Assembly: GCF_008274785.1 (NCBI RefSeq)
Contig: NZ_VTPU01000001.1
Location: 434,001 to 498,000 of the forward strand
Source: Halomonas eurihalina
Lineage (GTDB): Bacteria > Pseudomonadota > Gammaproteobacteria > Pseudomonadales > Halomonadaceae
Reading direction: 5' to 3'
DNA: 64,000 nucleotides
Shown here: positions 52,935-61,917 of the stretch, one piece after another
Position numbering within the stretch: the first letter of the stretch is position 1
How the letters are laid out: every line of letters starts with the position of its first letter
Position numbers and translations under genes: made by a program
Notes under the pieces: generated by a model
Databases searched by the model: none
What the model saw: the letters and a program-made list of their open reading frames with translations, nothing else
What the model was told of the DNA's origin: nothing

Positions 52935-54086
52935 TTACTGGCCGTCGGCCGGGTTGGCCTTGCGGTAGTCCTCGGGTGAGATTCCCATGCTCTTGCAGAC
53001 CGCCAACTCCTGCTCGGAGAGCTCACCCGCCTGCTCATCCCCGTTGTCTTGGGGCGCCTTGCCGGCGGTTTGGGTACCGCCCTTGAGCGCGGCGAGGCTC
53101 GGGGCGTCCTCGAGGTGAGCCTTGAGCGCGGCTAGCCCCTGTTTCTTGAGCCAATCCGCCGTAGCCTTGCCGGCGATGCGCCCGTCCTTCAGGCCTTCAT
53201 CGATCAAGCGGTCCATCTCCTGGTTCTCGCCAACCTGGGCGGCGGACAACGCGGCCACGGCCTCGTCATAGACGGCCTTGGGCACGTACTTCGCGGGATC
53301 CGGCTCGGCTACGGCCGGTTGGGCCTCGGCCTTGGACTTGAGCGCGGCGACCGCCTCGGAAGGCTTGTCGTCGTCCTTGAGGCTCAGTGTCTGGCGCACG
53401 CTGTCGGCATCGGCAGCCTTGGCCTTCAGCGCCGCGATGGCGCCGTCGATCTGCTCGTCGGTGGCGTCGGCCTTGAGGCCCAGCGCCTTGATCAGCTCTT
53501 CACGTTTCACGGTGGATTCCTCTTGCTCGGATGTAGCCGACGCCCGCCGGGCGGCCGCCAGTACGGCGTCGCCATCGCTGATAGCGGGGTTGTTGGTCAG
53601 GGACAGGTGCAGCAGGTCCTGCACGGCGCCCGTTTCGGCGTCGTACGGGAAGACGGGAGAGAGATAGCGATACTCCGGAGGTTCGCCCTCCGGGCCTGGC
53701 GTGATAGACGCCTTCGCGGCGGCGGTCCACTGGATACGACCGTAGAGCCCGTCGGTTCGCCACTCGAGCGATTGCGGAGCGACCCAGCCGGCCGCCGGGG
53801 CCGGCTGACCGTTGGTCTCACTGAGCAGCGTCTGATGCTCGTAGTCGACGACGAGATCGGTGTTGCGGTTGGCGGCCTGCTGGATGATCTGCCGTGCCTG
53901 AGCCTCATCGAGGCGCCAGGGGCCACCGCCCCGCATCGAGCCGCGCGGGGCATCGAACTGTCCGGCAGGGATCAACCGGGTCTTGTCGTCGCCGGCGCTG
54001 ACGGCCAGGGCGCACACCGCCACCGGATGTTCCGGGCGGGATGCCGACAAGGCGGCCAGGGATGAGGTGGTGCGCGAAATGATCAT
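52935..54086 (-). CDS. Phage protease/scaffold (Mu gpI-like)
   Basis: 383 residues. The N-terminal half is the gpI protease (RLIPAGQFDAPRGSMRGGGP, LVVDYEHQTLL, APAAGWV); the C-terminal half is the Ala/Lys-rich scaffold helix. The C-terminal peptide CKSMGISPEDYRKANPADGQ is characteristic of gpI/gpZ. No good ribosome site: the start codon abuts a hairpin at 54085-54106, apparently because the cargo module inserted just upstream. Confidence 0.85.
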   Translation of the reverse strand: MIISRTTSSLAALSASRPEHPVAVCALAVSAGDDKTRLIPAGQFDAPRGSMRGGGPWRLDEAQARQIIQQAANRNTDLVVDYEHQTLLSETNGQPAPAAGWVAPQSLEWRTDGLYGRIQWTAAAKASITPGPEGEPPEYRYLSPVFPYDAETGAVQDLLHLSLTNNPAISDGDAVLAAARRASATSEQEESTVKREELIKALGLKADATDEQIDGAIAALKAKAADADSVRQTLSLKDDDKPSEAVAALKSKAEAQPAVAEPDPAKYVPKAVYDEAVAALSAAQVGENQEMDRLIDEGLKDGRIAGKATADWLKKQGLAALKAHLEDAPSLAALKGGTQTAGKAPQDNGDEQAGELSEQELAVCKSMGISPEDYRKANPADGQ

Positions 54087-54106
54087 GCCCGCATGATGGC
54101 GGGCAT
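54085..54106 (-). terminator. Hairpin between cargo module and protease gene
   Basis: 8-bp stem ATGCCCGC / GCGGGCAT with a 6-nt loop, overlapping the protease start codon. May end the cargo transcript or control protease translation. No T-tract. Confidence 0.45.
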
Positions 54107-54150
54107 GGAGGGAGGGCTGGATTTAAAGTGGTTTGGGACTTTCTAACAGG

Positions 54151-54702
54151 TTACTCGTCACGCTCATCTTCAGTTGTACCGGGAGGAAGGTTTCTTGCTC
54201 CCTTGGCAGCCTCTTTCTCCTCCAGCTCCTTGTTTTTTATCGCTCTATCTAGAACCTCTGTGTATTTCTTGGAGAGGCATCCAGGAAGCAAAAAAGAACG
54301 AGAAAGTGCAAAGCTGGCTAGTGTTAGAAGCACAATTTCCGAATATCTCTGGTATCGATCCGGCCATCCCACATCCAGAGAGACCAGAAAAGCCAAGCCC
54401 AAGATGACCAGATAGGTATAAAACAAGTACCTATGACCAATGAGCTCATTTTTGATTTGTATCAGATGAAACCTGTCATGCCGCGAACTCTTCTTACCCA
54501 GCATCCTCTCGTCAGCAACCATTGCTATGACTGCAATGAGAAAACCTGCCAGTATCGAAAACACGGTCACAAGCGTATTCATTGCATCCGAATTCCCATG
54601 GAATTTAGGCTGCAGAAGAAACGCTACGCCAATGGATACTAGGAAGCATACACCCACTCCTAACAAACGCTTGGCTTTATGTTTCACCTTGGTATTGCTC
54701 AT
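54151..54702 (-). CDS. Four-TM membrane protein, second gene of phage cargo module
   Basis: 183 residues from MSNTKVKHKAKRLLGVGVCF. Helices at LLGVGVCFLVSIGVAFLLQ, LVTVFSILAGFLIAVIAMVA, YLFYTYLVILGLAFLVSLDV and YSEIVLLTLASFALSRSFLL; C-terminal charged coiled coil (LDRAIKNKELEEKEAAKGAR). The ATG overlaps the stop of the upstream gene (ATGA) with GGAG upstream, so the pair is coupled. GC is well below the phage average. A soluble plus four-TM pair resembles RexAB or Kiwa in layout but I see no sequence match. Probable exclusion or anti-phage effector by architecture only. Confidence 0.7.
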   Translation of the reverse strand: MSNTKVKHKAKRLLGVGVCFLVSIGVAFLLQPKFHGNSDAMNTLVTVFSILAGFLIAVIAMVADERMLGKKSSRHDRFHLIQIKNELIGHRYLFYTYLVILGLAFLVSLDVGWPDRYQRYSEIVLLTLASFALSRSFLLPGCLSKKYTEVLDRAIKNKELEEKEAAKGARNLPPGTTEDERDE

Positions 54703-55679
54703 GTTCTCCACGTATCAAGATCAATGAGCTCTGCCCTGTAATCTTCGAGTTTTCCCCATACATCCAATGTGGGTAGGTCGTTACGCGCTCGTCGACGGTT
54801 CATCCTGAAGGTCTTCGACAGGGTCACGTCCATAGGTGTCACCCTGTTGTCTTCCTTCGTCACTAGCGTGATATCTAAGGATCCCGGAGCCTCGTCGAGC
54901 ATATCAAGGCTCGCTTGCCGCATTGACTCGAGGATTACTGGCTCCGCACGCTTCCCACCCTTCGGCTTGAGGGTGGTTGTGACATTCATCTCGGCCCATT
55001 GATCAGCAGCAGCTTCTCTTTGCTCATCCGGCAGACTGCCAGCCAGCCAACCTTGGAAGTCGCCCGCGAGCCTGCCAAAAATGCTCCCAGCCTGTGTTTC
55101 ATCTCTCGCAGGGGCATTGGTTGCCTGATACATAACACCAGAAAGCTCAATTTTTTTGACGCCTTCACGGGTGACAAGATCGACACTTCCCTGATCAGAC
55201 TTAGGCTGGAGCTCGAAAGCTTGCTCACCAGGTGGCAAGGCAAACGCTTCGAATAGCTTGGCTAGATAGTAGCTAACAGAGCGATAGCCCTTCATAACAC
55301 CGTCAGTGCAGACCAGAAGATCAAAGCCATCAATCAATACAAATGCATCAGAAGTCTTGAATGCACGCTGATTAGGCGGCTCCTCGGCTGTATCGACATC
55401 CGTGTCACTGGGCACGCCAATACCCATGGTGGCCATCCGCTCCCTTGCAGCGCCTGCGCCTATAGCCAATAGAATCGGATAGTTCGGATCCTGCCACCGG
55501 GCATTTTTCTCACGTATCGCGATTGTCCCGAGTGTCTGAGTCACAACCTCTGTGTCAGCGATATTAGGGCTTTGCGCCAAGATGCTTCTGACCATTTCCG
55601 AAAAGCTTCGCTGAGGTACCATGCCCTCATTGTATACGGCTCTGACGTAGTGAATCCGTTTGGTAGCAGTACGTCCCAT
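54699..55679 (-). CDS. Soluble protein, first gene of phage cargo module
   Basis: 326 residues from MGRTATKRIHYVRAVYNEGM; a GTG 20 codons upstream (55739) would give 346, but it overlaps a likely -10 (TATATACC). No signal or membrane helix. Mixed alpha/beta with a central segment DAFVLIDGFDLLVCTDGVMK and GYRSVSYYLAKLFEAFALPP; C-terminal beta-rich part (LDITLVTKEDNRVTPMDVTL). I do not recognise the family. It interrupts the otherwise constant gpG-gpI order, has its own promoter-like DNA and low GC, all signs of an acquired moron. Sensor of a two-part defence or exclusion system is my inference. Confidence 0.65.
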   Translation of the reverse strand: MGRTATKRIHYVRAVYNEGMVPQRSFSEMVRSILAQSPNIADTEVVTQTLGTIAIREKNARWQDPNYPILLAIGAGAARERMATMGIGVPSDTDVDTAEEPPNQRAFKTSDAFVLIDGFDLLVCTDGVMKGYRSVSYYLAKLFEAFALPPGEQAFELQPKSDQGSVDLVTREGVKKIELSGVMYQATNAPARDETQAGSIFGRLAGDFQGWLAGSLPDEQREAAADQWAEMNVTTTLKPKGGKRAEPVILESMRQASLDMLDEAPGSLDITLVTKEDNRVTPMDVTLSKTFRMNRRRARNDLPTLDVWGKLEDYRAELIDLDTWRT

Positions 55680-55836
55680 TCGAGTTCCATGCGTAATAGA
55701 GGGATTATAAGTTTCGCCAATCATAAACCACGTACCCACATAGGTATATATGGCGATCTAACGCATGCCTAACGCCGCTTACCCCCTCTAGCCTGTGGTA
55801 GGGGTCTCCCCAAGCTTCCCAACGCCTCACAACGCC
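55680..55836 (-). promoter_or_regulatory. Leader/promoter region of the cargo module
   Basis: AT-rich compared with phage DNA; a -10-like TATATACCTATG at about 55742-55753 on the minus strand. GTGAGGCGTT is directly repeated at the gpG end (55828-55847). ACCCCTACC...GGGGGT can form a hairpin near 55785-55805. Confidence 0.4.
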
Positions 55837-56280
55837 TCACAGGCGCCCGGTCAGATAATCACCGATGATCGACAGGATCTCGTCCTGGTCGTCTGCCGAC
55901 ACCCCCAGGAACGGGCGGCTGGGGATGTCGCCCCAGAGATGAGGGAACTCGGACTGTTCGCCACCATAGTGCTGCATGGCGGCGTAGATCATCGAACTGC
56001 CCCATTCGAGCGAGTCGTCGCTCGCCTCATAGCTGATCTGGCGGGCGAGCTGATTCGAGGCGCCCTCCAGGATGCGGTCGTGCCCCTTGCGCTCGACGGT
56101 CACCGGCGAGAGCGGCGCCCAGGGGGTACCGTCCGGCGCGTCCTTGTCGCGGAACCGCTCATGGGTGCTGGCCACCATCGCCTCGCCGATGACCTTCATC
56201 GCCGGGTGCAGCGCCTGGCTGCGCTCCTGCATGTCGTCGAGTGCACGCAATACCCGGTCGTTGTCGACGGTGATGGTCAT
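55837..56280 (-). CDS. Virion morphogenesis protein (Mu gpG-like)
   Basis: 147 residues from MTITVDNDRVLRALDDMQER; AAGGAGTCAGC upstream of the ATG decides the start. The family signature DAPDGTPWAPLSPVTVERK, then HYGGEQSEFP and RPFLGVSADD, is typical of gpG tail-completion/morphogenesis proteins. Followed by the cargo module. Confidence 0.88.
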   Translation of the reverse strand: MTITVDNDRVLRALDDMQERSQALHPAMKVIGEAMVASTHERFRDKDAPDGTPWAPLSPVTVERKGHDRILEGASNQLARQISYEASDDSLEWGSSMIYAAMQHYGGEQSEFPHLWGDIPSRPFLGVSADDQDEILSIIGDYLTGRL

Positions 56281-56415
56281 GCTGACTCCTTGATAACGGG
56301 TGGGGATCGGCCCAAACTGAGAGCCACGAGTGCGAGAGACCAATATGCGCCTGGTGTACCCAGCGTGACGCGCTGATGAGGTATCTGGGGATGGCGTACC
56401 AGCCTCGCGCTCTGC

Positions 56416-57582
56416 TTACCGAAGGCGCTCCGCCTTGTTTCTTACCCGATCGGCTTCTGCCTCCCTGACCTTGAACAGCGTCAGGAAGTAATGCTTGCGA
56501 CCATCCCGGGTGCGTTTGAGTGCTGCGCGGTACGTTACACCTTCCACCGTCAGGTAGATCAATCGGCCATCCTCGCCGTCACGCCGGTAAACCTCGCCTC
56601 GATCCAGCAGTTTCTGGACGCGGCGGTAGTCCGCTAGGCCGATCTCGGGATGACGCTTGATGTGCTCGGCCAGACTGGCCTGAGAGAGCAGAACCGTCGG
56701 CGAGTCGGCGCCGAGGATCTCGCGTTCAGCCGGTGGCACCACGGCAATCGGGAACTCGCCCGGCACGTCGCCGGCAAAGAAGCGAGCGAATAGATCACTG
56801 CCGACGAGTTCCTGCACATTGTGCCGGGCCACATTGGCTTCCAGGCTATCCAGTCGGTTCAGCCGAGCGGCGATCGCGGTCTCGGTGGCGCTCTTGCCTG
56901 GCGCGTAGTCCCACCCGGGTTGCACGCCCTTTGGCACCTCGGCCACTTCACCGGTGGCGTTGTTGACGTGCTCCACCATCTCGTCATCCGGCGCGGCGTC
57001 CGGGCCGTCCCGGCCGCTGCGCTCCAGTTGACGCCGGCTCATCGTCTCCACGCCGCAGTTGCAGCCCCAGCCGTTTGGCGGGTAGTGGCGCTCGAACCAG
57101 GGATCGCCGGCTGGTAGCACCAGGTTGTCCCAGCGCCGGTGCTGAACGCGCGGGTTCTCGACGGTGTTGTGCACATAGCGCCAATAGGGCCGTGCGCGCA
57201 TGACGTCGGGATCGGTCATCTGTGCCCAGCGCCCTGCCATATAGCTGGTATCCATGTTGGTCTTGTAGATGACCCGTGTGCGCCAGGCGGTGCCGGCCTT
57301 GGAGCCTTCTCCCGTCCATCCGGTCCAGCCATGCCTGGCCACGGTCTCCCGGAACTGTTTCCGAAACTCGCCGAGGCTCTGGCCATTGGCGATGGCGTCG
57401 TCGACAGCCGAACGCAGATCGGCGACCAGATCCGCCTTGGTCGCGCTGGCCACAACGAAAGCGCGGTCGTGTTGATCCCGGGTGAGGTCATCCCAGCGCT
57501 CGGTAGGCAGATTCAGCTTCTGGCGAAAGAACGCGACCTGCTCATCGAACGATCGGCGAAAGGTGGCGTTAATCGGCGCCAT
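56416..57582 (-). CDS. Minor head protein gpF with C-terminal nuclease-like (PBECR) domain
   Basis: 388 residues. The N-terminal part is Mu gpF/phage minor head (WRTRVIYKTNMDTSYMAGRW, RPYWRYVHNTVENPRVQHRR, and the GWGCNC motif). The C-terminal ~130 residues (HPEIGLADYRRVQKLLDRGE, YRAALKRTRDGRKHYFLTLF) look like a phage barnase/EndoU/colicin-like nuclease domain. Overlaps the portal gene by 14 bp. Needed for head assembly; the extra domain may act on the host after injection. Confidence 0.82.
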   Translation of the reverse strand: MAPINATFRRSFDEQVAFFRQKLNLPTERWDDLTRDQHDRAFVVASATKADLVADLRSAVDDAIANGQSLGEFRKQFRETVARHGWTGWTGEGSKAGTAWRTRVIYKTNMDTSYMAGRWAQMTDPDVMRARPYWRYVHNTVENPRVQHRRWDNLVLPAGDPWFERHYPPNGWGCNCGVETMSRRQLERSGRDGPDAAPDDEMVEHVNNATGEVAEVPKGVQPGWDYAPGKSATETAIAARLNRLDSLEANVARHNVQELVGSDLFARFFAGDVPGEFPIAVVPPAEREILGADSPTVLLSQASLAEHIKRHPEIGLADYRRVQKLLDRGEVYRRDGEDGRLIYLTVEGVTYRAALKRTRDGRKHYFLTLFKVREAEADRVRNKAERLR

Positions 57583-59203
57583 CGCTCACCTCGTCGTCCA
57601 CAGTGGAGCGGCCGGCGAGCTCGGCCGCCGTGAAGGCCTGGCTCATGATCTCCGTCAACTGGGTCTCGTCCAGGTCGCCATAACGCTCGATGAGCTGTTC
57701 CTGGAAGTCCTCGAGGCTCTCGGCGTCCTCGAGCAGCGCCTGGATATGATCGACCCAACCCTCGATGGTGGGCTGGGCCTGCTCGGATAGCTGACCCAGA
57801 GTCTCGTCGCGGTAGTACTCGGGCTGAGCCGGAGTCGGCGCCGCCGGAGACTCACGCAACGCGGCGAGTCCTGGCGGGCGGGCCGTCGCCTTGAGCATCG
57901 CCGGTCCCTGCTGAGACCGATTGCGGGGCGTCAGCACCTCGTCGTTGTCGCTGGCCACCGGGATACCGGTTTTTTCATGCAGCCACCACTGTGGGATACG
58001 TGCGCCCATGTCGACGAAGGTCGGCAACGTGGAGGCCAGCACCTTGAAGTCTTCGGTCTCGCCGAGGTCCAGATAAAAGCGCGGGGCGCGGCGACGCTGC
58101 TCGATGCCAAAGTTCATCGCCGCCATCGGCCAGAGCACGTAACGCTGAATGGCCCCGGCATACTGGCGCACATCGGAGCGGATCAGCGATTGCTGACCGC
58201 GCTCATGAACGTTGCCCAGGGCGTTGGTGTTGGTGCCTTCACCGGTGCCACTGGTCAGGGTGCCACCCAGAATTGCCTTGGCCTTGGCGCGCTCGCACCA
58301 GTCCATCATGGTCTTGTAGAGGTCGGCGCTGGTGCCCTTGCCGGCAGCCTCCTGAAAGTCGATGGCCATGCCCTCGGGTATGATGCCCCTGGCGTCCTTG
58401 CCCATGCTGACCACGGCGCGCATCAGGGTCGCTTTCTCCTTGTCGGTCGCATTCCTGGGGAACTTGCCCACCACACCGGGCAGGCCGTAGACCTCCAGCA
58501 GCTCGGCCAGGTCGCCCAGGGCATAGTTCTGGAACAGGTACGGCCAGGCCAGCATGCGATGCAGCCCCATGCGCGCCACGTAGCCCGCCTTGGCGCGGTG
58601 GCGGTGCTGAATCCAGCCTAGTGGCCAGAGTTCGGCGCCGGTGGCCGAGGCATCGCGCAGGGTAATGACGTTCTGGTCATGCGGGTGCAGGCGGAACCAA
58701 CTGTGCGGCCGCAGGATCGGTTGCTCGATCAAGCGCATCGCGCCGTCGCGCGTCCAGGGCAACTCGAGGTTGGCCCAGCCATGGCCGATACCGGTACCGA
58801 GATCGAGAATCAGGTCCTCGACCTCGAGGCCGGCGAACACCTCGGCAGCCTGATCGGCGGCGCGCTTCTCCTGGGCGTTGGGGTTTTCCGGCGGCACGAT
58901 CTGCCATTCGAGCTCGGCGGCAAGCTGGCGGCGTTTCCCCAGATCCGCGCCGATCTGGCTATCCTTTTCTTCCATGTCGTCGAAGAGTTCGGATTGTGCC
59001 TTGAGATGACCTTGCTCGGCTTCCTCGAGGATCTGGTAGAGCCGCGCCGGTGTCAGCCCCTTGCTGGGATGTTCGGCGAATTCGCGCTTCAGTTGGCCCA
59101 CCCGAGCACCGCCGGCCCCGTTTTCGTCGTCCGTTTGCTGCTGCTCGAGCGCCTCACGGCCACCGCCGAACAGTCGGTTGATCATCCCCTTGATGGCTAC
59201 CAT
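57569..59203 (-). CDS. Portal protein (DUF935, Mu gp29-like)
   Basis: About 544 residues from MVAIKGMINRLFGGGREALE; the ATG overlaps the terminase stop, with GGGGGAG upstream. DUF935 patterns: GLTPARLYQILEEAEQGHLK, QSELFDDMEEKDSQIGADLG, KRRQLAAELEWQIVPPENPN. Forms the DNA-entry ring of the capsid. Confidence 0.9.
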   Translation of the reverse strand: MVAIKGMINRLFGGGREALEQQQTDDENGAGGARVGQLKREFAEHPSKGLTPARLYQILEEAEQGHLKAQSELFDDMEEKDSQIGADLGKRRQLAAELEWQIVPPENPNAQEKRAADQAAEVFAGLEVEDLILDLGTGIGHGWANLELPWTRDGAMRLIEQPILRPHSWFRLHPHDQNVITLRDASATGAELWPLGWIQHRHRAKAGYVARMGLHRMLAWPYLFQNYALGDLAELLEVYGLPGVVGKFPRNATDKEKATLMRAVVSMGKDARGIIPEGMAIDFQEAAGKGTSADLYKTMMDWCERAKAKAILGGTLTSGTGEGTNTNALGNVHERGQQSLIRSDVRQYAGAIQRYVLWPMAAMNFGIEQRRRAPRFYLDLGETEDFKVLASTLPTFVDMGARIPQWWLHEKTGIPVASDNDEVLTPRNRSQQGPAMLKATARPPGLAALRESPAAPTPAQPEYYRDETLGQLSEQAQPTIEGWVDHIQALLEDAESLEDFQEQLIERYGDLDETQLTEIMSQAFTAAELAGRSTVDDEVSDGAD

Positions 59204-60693
59204 GCACCACTCCCCCAAACACTGATGTCATCGTCCATATCGTCCGGGTCATCGTTCGCCGGGCCGTTCTTGGGTACGCGAATAAAGTCGATCTCGGTGC
59301 CATCCAGATCGGCCGCGTGATCGGCCAGTACGCAGGCCATCGCGCCGTCACCGTGGCGTTGACCGCTGGTCTTGCCTTCCGGCAGTCGGGCCACACCACG
59401 CACCAGCTTGAACGCGCGATGGTCTTCCACCAGATCATCGTTCTGGGGCAGTGTGATGGTGCCGTCCTCGAAACGCGCCTTGTAGCGAGGCATGCGCTCT
59501 CGATACCAGTTCTCGGTGGCCTGCACCTGGTCGACGATCGAGCCCCACTCATCCTGGGCCGTCTCGCCGATGTAGGCGCCGTTACCCCGGCTGTCGATCG
59601 CCACGCCGCTAAGCCGAGGCAGGTTATTGCCGATGGCGAACAGCACTTGCTCTTGTTGCTTAAACGGGACGTTGTGCATCTCCATCAGGAACGGCACCGA
59701 GCGGTGCAACGTCTCGCCGATCTCCAGGGGGGCGATTACCGATAGATCACCAGAACGGGCGAAGTCCTGGCCCAGGGCGTGGCGGCGCTGTGGGTTGAGC
59801 TTGGCCAGTAGCGGCTTGAGGTGCTCGCGGATCCAGTCCTCCATCTCGGCGGCGCGGGCCGGCTCCGGCAGCGCGTTGTACGCTTTGGTGCCGTCGAAAC
59901 GCAGTACCGGTGCCGAGGCCATGCAGGCCTCGATCATCACGCGGGTCAGGTAGGCGCCGCCGCCCTGGGCGGGGATGCAAAACAGCTCTTCGTCCTGGTT
60001 GGGCTTGTAGCGGTTGATCATCTGCTGCCGCCACTGCGCCTCGCCCTCGCGGCTCCATACCTGGCCGGTGACCTGACAGATGCGCCGATAGAGCCCGTCA
60101 GCCAGGGCCTCGTCGAAGTCGACGCGGTGCAGGCTGTAGTCGTAACGGCCAGCGCGGATGTCGTTGATCAGCTCGTTGAACGGGTTATCCTCGCCGTTGT
60201 GCGTGCTGATGATGCGGATCTGCCCGCCCCAGATGGTCATGGCCATGGCGGCCTTGAGCAGCTCCTGGATGTCGTCGACGAAGGCCGCCTCGTCGATCAC
60301 CAGCCGCTCGCCGGGGCGCCCCTTGGAGCGCAGGTTGCGCGGGTTGGAGGTGAAGGCCTGGATCTGGTGTCCGGAGTCGAACTTGATGGTGTAGGTCAGC
60401 ACCTGACGCTCGTCGACCTCGATCACCGACTCGTCGATCTGGCTGGCCGCCATCTGGTAGGCCTTGGCCCAGCCGGCACAATCCTGGATGAAGCCCTGGG
60501 TCATCTCTTTGTTGTAGGAGATGTAGTAGACGTTGGCACCCTCACTCGATGCTGCATAGAGCACGTCGTCTGCCGCCTCGGCGTAGGACAGGCCGATCCG
60601 GCGACTCTTCTCGATCACCTTGACCGGACTGGCATCGGCCACCCATTCCCGCTGGTAGCCGAGTAGCACGCTCTGGTCGCGGTTCACGCTCAC
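59197..60693 (-). CDS. Terminase large subunit (Mu gp28-like)
   Basis: 498 residues. Packaging ATPase/nuclease: Walker-A-like IEKSRRIGLSYAEA (residues ~27-40), Walker B LVIDEAAFVDD (~135), nuclease acidic residues in GQDFARSGD and IDSRGNGAYIG. For transposable phages it cuts host-phage junctions headful-wise. Directly after the small terminase (4-bp overlap). Confidence 0.9.
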   Translation of the reverse strand: MSVNRDQSVLLGYQREWVADASPVKVIEKSRRIGLSYAEAADDVLYAASSEGANVYYISYNKEMTQGFIQDCAGWAKAYQMAASQIDESVIEVDERQVLTYTIKFDSGHQIQAFTSNPRNLRSKGRPGERLVIDEAAFVDDIQELLKAAMAMTIWGGQIRIISTHNGEDNPFNELINDIRAGRYDYSLHRVDFDEALADGLYRRICQVTGQVWSREGEAQWRQQMINRYKPNQDEELFCIPAQGGGAYLTRVMIEACMASAPVLRFDGTKAYNALPEPARAAEMEDWIREHLKPLLAKLNPQRRHALGQDFARSGDLSVIAPLEIGETLHRSVPFLMEMHNVPFKQQEQVLFAIGNNLPRLSGVAIDSRGNGAYIGETAQDEWGSIVDQVQATENWYRERMPRYKARFEDGTITLPQNDDLVEDHRAFKLVRGVARLPEGKTSGQRHGDGAMACVLADHAADLDGTEIDFIRVPKNGPANDDPDDMDDDISVWGSGAW

Positions 60694-61271
60694 GCCAGGC
60701 CCTCCAGGATCGCCGCGCGCAATGCCGCGACGCCGTCGTTGGAGAGGCCTTGTGCGCGGGCGGCATTCTCGGCGCTCTCGGCAGCCTCTTCGGCGGCACG
60801 TTCGCGCTCCTGACGGCGGATCTCGGCTTCACGCTTCACGTTCTCGCTGGACGCCTTCTCCAAGCGGGTCACCGAGAGCGACAGTTCCTTGACCATCTCG
60901 ATCACGGCCGGCATCGATTCCTCGGTGAGCTCGCCCTCCTGGAGCTTCAGTGCCAGATCGAATGCCATCGACCGCAGCATCTCGTTGACCAGGTGGCCCA
61001 TCTGCCCCTGGGGCTGGGCGCCGAGCTTGGCGATCCACATCTCGGCGACTTCGCGGGACTGGCGCAACTTCTCGCCCACTTCATTCATGCGTACGGCGTA
61101 GCGATTGACGGCGCTCTTGCTGAGCCGTTCATCATGACCTTCCGCCTCGAGCAACTCGTTGATCCGCTCAGTGGTCTCCAGCTGGGTGACGCGCGGGTCG
61201 CGCAGCAGGGCTTGGAGATTTTCCCGGATGTCGTCGGGCAGGCGATCGATGGTACTGGAACGGGCCATCAT
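60690..61271 (-). CDS. Small terminase-like protein (DUF3486, Mu gp27-like)
   Basis: 193 residues. RSSTIDRLPDDIRENLQALL is the DUF3486 start signature; an HTH follows (LSKSAVNRYAVRMNEVGEKL) and the C-terminal half is a charged coiled coil. Binds DNA and recruits the large terminase. Confidence 0.88.
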   Translation of the reverse strand: MMARSSTIDRLPDDIRENLQALLRDPRVTQLETTERINELLEAEGHDERLSKSAVNRYAVRMNEVGEKLRQSREVAEMWIAKLGAQPQGQMGHLVNEMLRSMAFDLALKLQEGELTEESMPAVIEMVKELSLSVTRLEKASSENVKREAEIRRQERERAAEEAAESAENAARAQGLSNDGVAALRAAILEGLA

Positions 61272-61567
61272 CAGCCCTCCAAGCGCGGGCGCGCCACGCC
61301 GGGAACACGCGTTGCTCCAGTGGCCACATCCTGACCGCGAGCGGTGAGGCGAGCTACTTGCACATTGCCGGCGTCACTGACGGTGATCAGTCCCTGCTCG
61401 GTCAGCCAGGCCAGTTCAGTGCGCAAGGCGTCGCGCGAGACCTGATGGCCGAAGGTGCCCAGCACGCTGCGCAGGACCCCCTCGTTGTGGCTGTAGCCCG
61501 GATCTTCCTCCAGGGTCTGCAACACGATCAGCCGCTGATCGGCGGCGGTAACATCTCGGAAGCTCAT
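61271..61567 (-). CDS. Winged-helix phage protein (VpaChn25_0724 family, Mu gp26-like)
   Basis: 98 residues with MSFRDVTAADQRLIVLQTLE and HNEGVLRSVLGTFGHQVSRD, followed by LAWLTEQGLITV, a winged HTH. Always found just before gp27 in Mu-like phages. Precise role unknown. Confidence 0.82.
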   Translation of the reverse strand: MSFRDVTAADQRLIVLQTLEEDPGYSHNEGVLRSVLGTFGHQVSRDALRTELAWLTEQGLITVSDAGNVQVARLTARGQDVATGATRVPGVARPRLEG

Positions 61568-61908
61568 CAGTCCCCTCGCTTGTCATTCAACAGGTGTTCA
61601 TGGATCAGGCCGAGCTGGCGGTTGGTGGCCTGGAACTCGCCCGCCAGGCGTTCCATCGTTTCGGTCGCGTTGGTCACCCGCTTGTGCAGAATGGCCAGAT
61701 CGCCGTGAGTGGGCGCCTGGGCCTGCCGGTTCTCCAGCACGTCCACCCGCCGCTCGATGCTGATGACGTGGTTGCGCACTTCTTCGATGGCCTGCGAATT
61801 GGCCTTGCTGCGATGGGTGATATGCGTGTAAATGCCAAGCGCCACCAAGCCGACCAGCTGTAGCAGGTCGATCCAGAACTTGCCTTGGCTGTAGTCGAAC
61901 CCGTCCAT
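61567..61908 (-). CDS. DUF2730 family phage protein (Mu gp25-like)
   Basis: 113 residues: one N-terminal helix (FWIDLLQLVGLVALGIYTHI) that may be membrane-inserted, then a long coiled coil (AIEEVRNHVISIERRVDVLE). Typical for DUF2730 proteins in this position. Possibly spanin- or holin-associated; unproven. Confidence 0.8.
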   Translation of the reverse strand: MDGFDYSQGKFWIDLLQLVGLVALGIYTHITHRSKANSQAIEEVRNHVISIERRVDVLENRQAQAPTHGDLAILHKRVTNATETMERLAGEFQATNRQLGLIHEHLLNDKRGD

Positions 61909-61917
61909 GCGTTCCCC

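Noticed and set aside
54151..55739. Firm assignment of the cargo module as Kiwa (kwaAB) or RexAB
   Set aside because: Only the layout (soluble plus four-TM) agrees; gene order and sequence do not show those families to me.
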